Assembly (NCBI RefSeq): GCF_009002475.1
Contig: NZ_AP019860.1
Location: 3,038,001-3,102,000 of the forward strand
Length of the DNA: 64,000 nt
Direction: 5' to 3'
Source of the DNA: Candidatus Uabimicrobium amorphum
Lineage (GTDB): Bacteria > Planctomycetota > Uabimicrobiia > Uabimicrobiales > Uabimicrobiaceae
Under the pieces are notes generated by a model. It was not told where the DNA came from. It was given only the letters and a program-made list of their open reading frames with translations, and did no database searches. Numbering within the stretch: position 1 is the stretch's first letter; every line of letters starts with the position of its first letter. The position numbers and the translations under genes were made by a program. Below, piece after piece: positions 38,296 through 46,221 of this stretch.

Positions 38296-39567
38296 TTAAT
38301 TGTTCAAACCATCGCCAAGTAAACCTGTATATGCTTCACCTAAGTCGATAAGCGGTTTATTCGCGGGTGTTAGAAATATTTCGCGAAATACGCGTTCATT
38401 CATATAGCCGAAACCTTTTTGCGCTTCGCCATCGCAAAACCATTGATGAATTTTGGCGTGAAATTCATATTCATTGCGCATGGTATCTTCGGCCAATGAT
38501 TTTTCGAAACTGCGGATTAAGCGAGCAACAGGGCTTTCGACAAGTGCTTTCGAAGCGGTAATTTGAATAGGATTTTGCCACTCAATGACACTACGACTAC
38601 CGCGATCCAATTTTGCGTCACGGTAATGCAAACGCGCTATTTGTTGCCATACATTTTGCGATGTTTTTTCCCGCAAGGTAGTAATTTTGTGTACTTGCGC
38701 CGACCTTTTGCGTACTTGAACCGATCGTATAACGGGAAGTTCTATACCGCGTTTACTTTTGGTTCTTATTGCCGCACGCACCGCCAAAGATTCGCGCGAT
38801 GGTTTTAAGTTAACGTTTGCGAAAATACCGAGCGTGCGTAAATCTTTACTCCATGACTTGCGAATATTTTTTAAGCGCACTTTGTGGTATGTTTCTATGA
38901 TTATTTCGCGTTTAAAGTCACTAACGTTCTGTAGTTGAGACCACAAACGCAAGCTCCCGGAAATCACTCTTTGAAAAGCATTTGCACCGTATATACCAGG
39001 AACTACATCTAGTAAATTTCCGTGATGATCCATCACATAGTGTGCCGCATTACCCGTGATCGTTCTCTTAACAACACGACCATCACCAAAATCTATAGTT
39101 ACCACAGGTACGGGGCGTTCTGACTGCCAACACAGTACAAAATTACGGCGTAAATATGACGACAGCTGATTATTCGCGTACAACACGGTACGCATAAAAC
39201 GTCCATTCGCTCAACAAAACTCTTCGTCTAGTCGCCCCAAAAGTCTTAAAAGCAACAACGGTTTGTTTTGTTGCGCGGCAACTTTTTTTGCCGTATCTAT
39301 GTCCGTATACCAATACAAACCGGAAAATACCGCGTGTTTTTGTCCCGCCACTCGATCAATAATATCAAAAATTTGCTGTTGTTTTTGTGTTCGTAACACA
39401 AGCGGCAACTCTTGGTACTTTTGTAACAATAACTGCAAACCATCGTTTCCCATACTGCGTAATTCAAGAATAGCACTTTCATTATTTTGGAAAGCCAGAG
39501 TGCCCAGATTTCTCTCTGCGAACAACAATGAATGTAGCAAAATCATCATGATTGTTATATTGCGCAT
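38296..39567 (-). CDS. Secreted thioredoxin-like selenoprotein (in-frame UGA read as selenocysteine)
   Basis: Standard translation gives two ORFs: 39211-39567 ending in LLGRLDEEFC-stop, and 38296-39195 starting at an internal Met. Both are in the same frame with only five sense codons after the TGA (39211-39213) before that Met. Read through, they make one 423-aa protein with Sec119 in DEEFC-U-ANGRFMRTVLYANN. The N-terminus is a signal peptide (RNITIMMILLHSLLFA) behind an aaagga Shine-Dalgarno. Residues about 95-210 look like a thioredoxin-fold domain (AKKVAAQQNKPLLLL; VPVVTIDFGDG; AHYVMDHHGNLLDVVPG). From memory, relatives carry Cys at the UGA position. A hairpin just after the UGA fits a bacterial SECIS. 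The C-terminal 200 residues are basic and of unknown role. Confidence 0.82.
39170..39197 (-). promoter_or_regulatory. Bacterial SECIS-like hairpin downstream of the UGA
   Basis: On the coding strand, GCGTAC-CGTGTT-GTACGC forms a perfect 6-bp stem and 6-base loop. TTAT/ATAA extend it by four pairs across a 2-base bulge. The loop begins 23 bases after the UGA and has G at its second position, matching the general bacterial SECIS model (loop 16-37 bases after UGA with an early G). Confidence 0.6.
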
Positions 39568-39873
39568 GTTTTTTCCTTTCATAGTTGTGATATTTGTTAT
39601 ACTCTCATCCTACCACAACTACGCCATTTACAATGTAACATGTTTGTAACAACTACTTACTATGGTTTTTGTCGTTATAGCTAAAAGAGTTGCAATCATT
39701 TTTATATTACAGTATAGTAGTAAAAAGGTCATCTTATAGTTGCTTACATATCAAAATTTATCCGTTCAAACTTTTTCGGTGGTCAGCATAAATTACTCTA
39801 TGCGACGACCAAATCTATTTGAACGAAAAAATTTATTTGTATTACCCTTCTAACTCATTCTTTCGGGGAAACA
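39568..39873. other. Divergent intergenic region, selenoprotein and kinase genes
   Basis: A 306-bp AT-rich gap. It contains the Shine-Dalgarno of the selenoprotein gene at its left edge and a large nested inverted repeat at 39753-39835 before the kinase gene. No ORF is supported. Confidence 0.65.
39753..39835. repeat. Nested inverted repeat in kinase leader
   Basis: An outer 18-base arm pair (39753-39770 with 39818-39835, 15 of 18 matching, core CGTTCAAA/TTTGAACG) encloses GGTC/GACC and GCATA/TATGC stems around AATTACTC. It is either a structured 5' leader or the remnant of a small mobile palindromic repeat. Confidence 0.55.
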
Positions 39874-40785
39874 GTGGAATTCGATCAAAAGACCAACAAA
39901 GTTCTCGAAACTTTGAAAAAGCATGCGAAAAAAACCCAGAAAAGACTCCAAGAGACACCCCTAAATCCCATAGCTGTTGACGGTGAACAACCCATATCTG
40001 GCTACTGTATCATCGACAAAGTGGGAAGTGGAGGAATGGGGACGGTGTTTAAAGCGCAAAATGTCGATACCGGAGAGCTTGTGGCCATCAAAATGCTCTA
40101 TCCCGGACATAACAACGACCCAACCATCTTACAACAGTTTATTAACGAAGGAATGATGTTAATAAACCTAAAGCACCCGAACATTCTCAAAGGCTTAGAC
40201 TTTGGAATATCGAAAGGTTTTTACTTTCTCGCCATCGAACTCGTTGAAGGAGAAAGCCTTATTTCGTTTATAGAAAAAGGCTTTTCATTTACCGAAGAAC
40301 ATGCCTTACGCGTCGCTTTACAAGTCGCACGTGCCCTGGTATATTTGGAAAAGAGAGACATCGTGCACCGCGACATAAAACCTGCCAACATACTGCTTTT
40401 GGGTGAAAAGGTAAAGTTATGTGATTTGGCCCTGGCCGTAGAGACAAAAAATCTCGAAGAAACAGAGTCGACCTGCGGAACCGTAGAGTATATTTCTCCA
40501 GAACAAGCCCAAGGGGAAAAAACGTTGGATAGTCGCAGTGATGTCTATTCTTTGGGAATCACTTGTATTCACATGATTTCTGGTAAACTTCCCTTTGAAG
40601 GAGATAGCGGTGAAGAAGTTATGCGCCGTCATATCTATGAGCCGATAAACCTAAACGCTTTAGGCTCTTTTTCACCGGAGGTACGCAAATTGTTATTTGG
40701 TATGACAGAAAAAAAGCAACAAGATCGCCTTACCGCTACTAAAGTAAAAGAAGAAATAAAAACGATTCTACGCAAAAGAAAATAA
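39874..40785 (+). CDS. Short soluble Ser/Thr protein kinase
   Basis: A 303-aa kinase from GTG 39874, just after ggggaaac. After about 45 residues of N-terminal extension comes a complete domain: GSGGMGTVFKA, VAIKML, HRDIKPANI, CDLALAV in place of DFG (Asp kept, Phe-Gly changed to Leu-Ala) and GTVEYISPEQ, ending near residue 300. No transmembrane segment or sensor part is present, which is rare among the kinases of this window. The P-type ATPase gene starts 68 bp downstream on the same strand, so control of cation transport by this kinase is a natural hypothesis but unproven. Confidence 0.9.
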   Translation: MEFDQKTNKVLETLKKHAKKTQKRLQETPLNPIAVDGEQPISGYCIIDKVGSGGMGTVFKAQNVDTGELVAIKMLYPGHNNDPTILQQFINEGMMLINLKHPNILKGLDFGISKGFYFLAIELVEGESLISFIEKGFSFTEEHALRVALQVARALVYLEKRDIVHRDIKPANILLLGEKVKLCDLALAVETKNLEETESTCGTVEYISPEQAQGEKTLDSRSDVYSLGITCIHMISGKLPFEGDSGEEVMRRHIYEPINLNALGSFSPEVRKLLFGMTEKKQQDRLTATKVKEEIKTILRKRK

Positions 40786-40853
40786 GGCGCTAATGCGCAT
40801 AGGTACCCAGGACGTAGAGAATTCTCTGCGCCTCAATCTAGAGAGGTAACGTT

Positions 40854-43778
40854 TTGTCTGATAAACATCTGATGGGTCTAACCGACGCTGAAGTTATCGA
40901 AAGCAGAAAAAAACACGGTGCAAATGTACTCACCCCACCACCGAGAGATCCATGGTGGAAATTATTTTTAGAAAAATTCGAAGACCCAGTTATTCGTATT
41001 CTCATTATAGCAGCAGTTCTTTCCATCGCTATTGGCGCTATACACAACGATTACACTGAAGGCATTGCCATTGTCGTTGCTATTATTTTGGCCACAGGTA
41101 TTGCGTTTTTTAACGAATACAAAGCCAATGCCGAATTTGACATACTCAACCAAGTGAACAATGAAATTCCGATAGAGGTTATCCGCAACGGCAAATTTAT
41201 GTCCATTCCCATGCATGAGATTGTCGTTGATGATATCTTACTCGTAGGCACCGGACAAGAAGTTCCCGCAGACAGCGAGGTGATGAAAAGTGTCAATCTG
41301 CAAGTTTCTCAAGCCAAACTAACAGGGGAATCACATCCGATCAATAAGTGTATCCGTGAAAATAGCAAAGTGACAGAACCTTATCCTGACTACATGTTAT
41401 ACAAGGGAACGGTTGTTGTCGATGGGCATGCTACTTTAAGAGTAGCTTCGGTAGGGGACCACACCGAGATAGGAAAAACGGCTCGCGACGCAGCGGTATT
41501 ATCGGGAAATACAACACCACTGAACAAACAACTAGCAAAACTCAGTCGCCTTATCGAAGTGGTTGCGTTCACGGTTGCCACCGCTATTTTTATTGCACTT
41601 GTTGTACAAGGAATGGGCAATGGCACTCTGGTTTTGACACAAGCGCAATGGATGTTCACCGGAATATCGATATTTGCCATCTATATTTCCCTCACCATGA
41701 TGTGGGGACCTGTTCTTTTTGACGCTTTTGAAATTTTCAAAATACCCATTTCACCGCCTAAATGGTTAGAAAAGGGTGGTTTTGTTCCATGGATGACCAC
41801 TATTTTCGTCGCAGGAGCGATATGGGGAATTGGAATTTACCTTTTCACGCAAAATGGCTACATCTCCACTGTGCCTCAGGAATGGATCACTGAAAAAATA
41901 TTACTGGAATTTCTGCAATACTTTATGATTGCTGTAACCATTATTGTTGTTGCTGTACCAGAAGGGCTAGCACTTAGCGTGACATTATGTCTAGCGTACA
42001 GTATGCGCCGCCTCATCGCCAACAACAACCTAGTGCGAAAAATGCATGCCTGTGAGACAATCGGTGCCGCTACGGTAATTTGTTCTGATAAAACCGGTAC
42101 CCTCACCCAAAACAACATGCATGTTACCGAATTTGAAATTCCCTACAAATCCGACAAAAAATTACAAAATGACGAATGGATCGTACGCTCTATCGCACTC
42201 AACAGTACAGCAAACCTTGATTTCTCTCACTCGCAAACTCATCCACAAGTTCTTGGTAATCCGACAGAGGGAGCGCTGCTTCTGTGGTTGCACAAAAACA
42301 ATGTTGATTATCTACCACTGCGCAAGACGCACGAAAGCCTAAAGGAATGGGCATTCAACACCGAACGTAAGTACATGGCAACAGTGGCTAAATTAAAAGA
42401 TGTCGAAAACCCTGTACTATTCGTCAAGGGTGCCCCAGAAATTGTGTTACAGAAATGTACATTGGTACAAACCAATGAAAAGCTAAAATCTGTCACCTCC
42501 ATGGAAAAAGAAATCAACGAACAGCTTGTCGCTTGTCAGGACAAAGGGATGCGTACCATTGGATTTGCTTACAAAGAAATTCAGAACTATACAGACGATA
42601 TTAACATCGATAAAATAGTCAACGGCATGAACTGGTTGGGATTCACCGCAATTAGTGACCCCATTCGCAGTGATGTTCCCGAAGCCATATCTTCATGTAT
42701 GCAGGCGGGTGTCGATATAAAAATCGTAACCGGAGACAACGAAAAAACGGCGCGCGAAATTGCCAAACAAATAAATCTATGGCAAGATGAAGATAATGAA
42801 AAGCAGAATGTGTTAGTGAGCGGCCAAGAATTTGAAGCCTGGGATGATGACAAGGTAAAAGAAAACTCAAAAGGTATCAAAGTACTATATCGTGCACGCC
42901 CAGCAAACAAATTGCGTTTGGTAAAAAGTTTACAGGAACAAAACGAAGTTGTTGCGGTAACAGGTGATGGTGTCAATGATGCCCCAGCACTCAATCATGC
43001 AGATGTAGGTTTGGCAATGGGTAAATGCGGGACGTCGATTGCCAAAGAAGCCAGTGACATTGTCCTTTTAGATGACTCATTTACCAGCATCACCAAAGCA
43101 ATTTTGTGGGGGCGCTCTTTATTTCAAAATATACAACGCTTTTTGATTTTCCAACTCACCATCAACGTTGCGGCACTTGGAATAGCACTTATTGGTCCAT
43201 TTGTCGGTACACAGTTTCCACTAACAGTAATGCAAATGCTGTGGGTAAACCTGATCATGGACACGTTCGCGGCTCTCGCTCTAGCCACAGAACCACCAAA
43301 CTCAAAACTGATGAAGCGATCTCCACGTCATCCCGATGATTTCATCATCAATAAAGTAATGACTTGGCTCATTCTAGGTTGGGGATTCATTTTTATATGT
43401 GTGATGTTAGGCTTTATGCTATTCTACTTAAAAGGTGTGGGAACCCAGGGAATTCCATGGGAAGATCAACCATTTGAGTACAAGTATCGCCTGACCATAT
43501 TTTTCAACACCTTCATCTTTTTACAACTGTGGAATATGCTCAATGCCAAAGCGTTTGGTACGGGAAAAAGTGTTTTTAGCACCTTGTTCAAAAACAAAGC
43601 CTTCTTGGCAGTGACAACAATTATTGTCGTTGGTCAGCTGCTTATGGTTCAATTTGGAGGCACATTATTCCGCACGATTCCTCTAGCAGCCAATGACTGG
43701 CTAAAAATTATTGGCTATACATCTGCGGTACTGTGGATTGGTGAGATATTGCGTCTCATGTTTGGGCACAAATACTAA
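40854..43778 (+). CDS. P-type Ca2+-transporting ATPase (P2 type)
   Basis: A 974-aa membrane pump starting at TTG 40854, 7 bases after gagagg. The N-terminus has the cation ATPase phrase LMGLTDAEVIESRKKHGANVL. The actuator domain has KLTGESHPINK. M4 carries VAVPEGLALSVTLCLAYSMRRL, the PEGL calcium motif. Phosphorylation Asp412 is in CSDKTGTLTQNN, followed by the KGAPE nucleotide segment, VTGDGVNDAPALNHADVGLAM and the M5-M10 helices to the end. This pattern fits the PMCA/PMR1-type Ca2+ pumps, which export Ca2+. A calmodulin-type tail is not obvious. It is probably co-transcribed with the upstream kinase and is followed by a strong hairpin. Confidence 0.93.
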   Translation: MSDKHLMGLTDAEVIESRKKHGANVLTPPPRDPWWKLFLEKFEDPVIRILIIAAVLSIAIGAIHNDYTEGIAIVVAIILATGIAFFNEYKANAEFDILNQVNNEIPIEVIRNGKFMSIPMHEIVVDDILLVGTGQEVPADSEVMKSVNLQVSQAKLTGESHPINKCIRENSKVTEPYPDYMLYKGTVVVDGHATLRVASVGDHTEIGKTARDAAVLSGNTTPLNKQLAKLSRLIEVVAFTVATAIFIALVVQGMGNGTLVLTQAQWMFTGISIFAIYISLTMMWGPVLFDAFEIFKIPISPPKWLEKGGFVPWMTTIFVAGAIWGIGIYLFTQNGYISTVPQEWITEKILLEFLQYFMIAVTIIVVAVPEGLALSVTLCLAYSMRRLIANNNLVRKMHACETIGAATVICSDKTGTLTQNNMHVTEFEIPYKSDKKLQNDEWIVRSIALNSTANLDFSHSQTHPQVLGNPTEGALLLWLHKNNVDYLPLRKTHESLKEWAFNTERKYMATVAKLKDVENPVLFVKGAPEIVLQKCTLVQTNEKLKSVTSMEKEINEQLVACQDKGMRTIGFAYKEIQNYTDDINIDKIVNGMNWLGFTAISDPIRSDVPEAISSCMQAGVDIKIVTGDNEKTAREIAKQINLWQDEDNEKQNVLVSGQEFEAWDDDKVKENSKGIKVLYRARPANKLRLVKSLQEQNEVVAVTGDGVNDAPALNHADVGLAMGKCGTSIAKEASDIVLLDDSFTSITKAILWGRSLFQNIQRFLIFQLTINVAALGIALIGPFVGTQFPLTVMQMLWVNLIMDTFAALALATEPPNSKLMKRSPRHPDDFIINKVMTWLILGWGFIFICVMLGFMLFYLKGVGTQGIPWEDQPFEYKYRLTIFFNTFIFLQLWNMLNAKAFGTGKSVFSTLFKNKAFLAVTTIIVVGQLLMVQFGGTLFRTIPLAANDWLKIIGYTSAVLWIGEILRLMFGHKY

Positions 43779-43787
43779 TAAATTCTG

Positions 43788-43823
43788 TGAAATGGTAGTT
43801 GTAACATCGCAACTGCCATTTCA
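43788..43823. terminator. Terminator between convergent genes
   Basis: TGAAATGGTAGTTG and CAACTGCCATTTCA form a 14-bp stem with one G-T pair, flanked by T-rich sequence, 10 bp after the ATPase stop. Confidence 0.85.
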
Positions 43824-43844
43824 CTATTTTGAACCTTATTTTGA

Positions 43845-44807
43845 CTATCGCAAATAATAAATGCCCCGCCCACCATCAAGGACTAAAGCGAAAGCCACCA
43901 TGGAAAAAGCGGTGTACACCATGTAAATGTCAATGTTTATTCCCGTTAACATCAACACAATAGCCCCAACAACAAAAATAAGCGTCACGGGGTGGCGGTA
44001 TGGGGAAGTTTTCTCTAATAAATGCTCCACAATTAACTTGCCACAGAACATCGTATTACATGCTAAAATTAGAGTAGCAGCAAAAATATCAGGAATGTAA
44101 TTGTAGTGATTTGCAGCAGCGATTGTCGTCATTGCTGCAACGAGAAGTATACATTCACCAAGATGCTTCTTCACACGCCATATACAAGCCAAAGCGGTGT
44201 AAAAGCTAACGGTAATTGCAAAAACAACTGCAATGGTAACAAAATGATTCAATGTACCGTTGTATTGCAACCAAGACGGTCTTTGAAATACAAACACCGC
44301 TAAGTACACACCCATAACTGTCAGTAAACCTTCATTTGTTCCAAGGCGTCCGCTGTGGAATACCCCTGTATAGTGATGTTCCCAGATAGTACAGAAAAAA
44401 GCAATACCAATAGAAATGCAATACACGATAAGGATAGAACCATGTAATCCTAAAACGATCGCCATGGCCATGTTGACAACAATACAGCTAAAGGAGTCCA
44501 ACCAATGGTCGAGAAACTCTCCTAAGCGTGAAGATTGCCCTGTCGCTCGTGCGTGCATTCCGTCGACATTGTCACATGCGGTATAGGCAAACAGAAATAG
44601 TACCGCTGCCAAGAACCCAATATCATATCCATAAAATGTCAACCACACACTTATCCCACTGAGTATCATGCAAAAAAAACCAAAAATAGTTATCGTATTT
44701 GGTTTGAGCTTCGCTGGTAAGCATTGTACAATAGGTTTCCACACAAACCGCGTAAGAAAAACCTGCGTTAGAGATTTTTCATCTACAGTATATTTGTATT
44801 CTTCCAT
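43845..44807 (-). CDS. CDP-alcohol phosphatidyltransferase family protein
   Basis: A membrane enzyme of about 320 aa if started at Met 44807 (MEEYKYTVDEKSL). A longer ORF reaches 44930 but would invade the divergent promoter region and begin with an unrelated hydrophobic run. The family signature is exact: DNVDGMHARATGQ followed by LGEFLDHWLDS (pattern D-x2-D-G-x2-A-R-x8-G-x3-D-x3-D). Upstream is LKPNTITIFGF, typical of ethanolamine/choline phosphotransferases. About eight hydrophobic helices follow. It likely transfers a phospho-alcohol head group from a CDP carrier to a lipid alcohol. The exact substrate is unknown. It is divergent from the DUF5690 transporter gene. Confidence 0.88.
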   Translation of the reverse strand: MEEYKYTVDEKSLTQVFLTRFVWKPIVQCLPAKLKPNTITIFGFFCMILSGISVWLTFYGYDIGFLAAVLFLFAYTACDNVDGMHARATGQSSRLGEFLDHWLDSFSCIVVNMAMAIVLGLHGSILIVYCISIGIAFFCTIWEHHYTGVFHSGRLGTNEGLLTVMGVYLAVFVFQRPSWLQYNGTLNHFVTIAVVFAITVSFYTALACIWRVKKHLGECILLVAAMTTIAAANHYNYIPDIFAATLILACNTMFCGKLIVEHLLEKTSPYRHPVTLIFVVGAIVLMLTGINIDIYMVYTAFSMVAFALVLDGGRGIYYLR

Positions 44808-44916
44808 AACAAATCCAAATGTAGGAAATAAGTATAAAAATAATCTAAATTCTAGTACAGCACTCTCTAAAATTGTACGGCCAGCCAGCATAACATATTC
44901 ATAGAAGAGAAAAAAC

Positions 44917-46218
44917 ATGAAAATAATCAAAAAAATAAATCAAAACGTCACCACGCGCTTAGAAAATTCCTCGGTATTTGTTTTCTGCGCGTATGCTATT
45001 ATTGCCGCGTTTATGACGTATTTTTGTATGTATGGTTTCCGCAAACCATACACCGCCGCAAAATTTACCGATTTAAGTATCTGGGGAATCGATTTTAAGA
45101 TTGCTCTGATCATTAGCCAACTCATTGGATACGCGTTGTCTAAATGCCTCGGTGTCAAAATTGTATCCGAGATGAAGGCAAACTACCGTGCTTGGGGACT
45201 TGTCCTCATGATCACTTGGGCAGAAGCGGCCTTATTTTTATTTGCGGTTGTAGACAATCCTACCATCCGCGTTGTGGCATTATTTTTAAATGGTATTCCT
45301 TTGGGGATGGTGTGGGGACTGGTCTTTAGTTATCTAGAAGGTCGTCAAACTTCAGAGCTTTTAGGAGCGGGGCTTAGTTGCTCGTATATTATCGCAAGCG
45401 GTGCTGTGAAAACTGTAGGAGCCTTATGGCTAGAAAATGGCGTTTCACAATATTGGATGCCTTTTGTAACCGGTTTGTGCTTTTTTCCTGTTTTTATTCT
45501 CTCTCTATGGGCCCTCAGTCTAATGCCAGCTCCAAGTGCAGAAGATGAAAGGCAAAGAACCAAACGCGCTCCGATGAATAGTAAAGAGCGTAGAGAATTC
45601 ATCAAAATGTTTTTTCCTGGCCTGTTGTTTTTAACTATTTTGTATTTCTTTTTGACAGCCTATCGTGGTGTACGCGATGATTTCGCCGCAGAAATTTGGT
45701 CTGGTTTAGGATACGGAGCAGAACCGCTTATTTTTACCCAAGCAGAACTCCCCATTCCATTTGTCGTTATGATTTTTCTTGCCCTTTTGTATTTGGTGAA
45801 GAATAATCGAATAGGGCTATTTGTGACTCATTATATCATGCTTGCTGGTACTCTACTCATCGGAATCAGTACTTTACTTTATGATTTCCAAGTAATCAAT
45901 GGAGCGGTGTGGATGATTCTAGTTGGCCTGGGGCTATATCTTGCGTATGTACCTTATGGCTGTGTTCTTTTTGACCGTTTGATCGCGGCATTTGGCGTAA
46001 CAGCAACTGCCGTTTTTATGATTTATGTTACCGATGCTGTGGGCTACATAGGAACAATCGCCATTAACCTGTATAAAAACTTTTCATATAACGAAATGTC
46101 CATGCTATCGTTTTTCCGATACTTTTCGTACATAACATCCGTATTGTGTAGTGCGTGTTTTATTGCAAGTTTAGTGTACTTCATGTATTTTGCTAAGGAC
46201 CGACACAAAAAGGAATAA
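44917..46218 (+). CDS. DUF5690 family, MFS-like membrane protein
   Basis: A 433-aa polytopic membrane protein with about 12 hydrophobic helices. It contains the family phrases AYAIIAAFMTYFCMYGFRKPYTAA, FKIALIISQLIGYALSK and VALFLNGIPLGMVWGLVFSYLEGRQTSE. I recognise these as the DUF5690 family, distantly related to MFS sugar-phosphate transporters. Transport substrate is unknown. Its neighbour on the left is a divergent phospholipid-type enzyme. Its stop lies 3 bp before the start of the 1241-aa repeat protein, so those two are almost certainly one operon. Confidence 0.85.
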   Translation: MKIIKKINQNVTTRLENSSVFVFCAYAIIAAFMTYFCMYGFRKPYTAAKFTDLSIWGIDFKIALIISQLIGYALSKCLGVKIVSEMKANYRAWGLVLMITWAEAALFLFAVVDNPTIRVVALFLNGIPLGMVWGLVFSYLEGRQTSELLGAGLSCSYIIASGAVKTVGALWLENGVSQYWMPFVTGLCFFPVFILSLWALSLMPAPSAEDERQRTKRAPMNSKERREFIKMFFPGLLFLTILYFFLTAYRGVRDDFAAEIWSGLGYGAEPLIFTQAELPIPFVVMIFLALLYLVKNNRIGLFVTHYIMLAGTLLIGISTLLYDFQVINGAVWMILVGLGLYLAYVPYGCVLFDRLIAAFGVTATAVFMIYVTDAVGYIGTIAINLYKNFSYNEMSMLSFFRYFSYITSVLCSACFIASLVYFMYFAKDRHKKE

Positions 46219-46221
46219 TCG

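Noticed and set aside
38296-39582. Two separate hypothetical genes (299 aa and 123 aa)
   Set aside because: They share one frame, only the UGA and five codons separate them, and the downstream part begins mid-domain. One recoded gene explains this better. A nonsense-mutated pseudogene remains the alternative, but the undamaged downstream frame and the hairpin speak against it.
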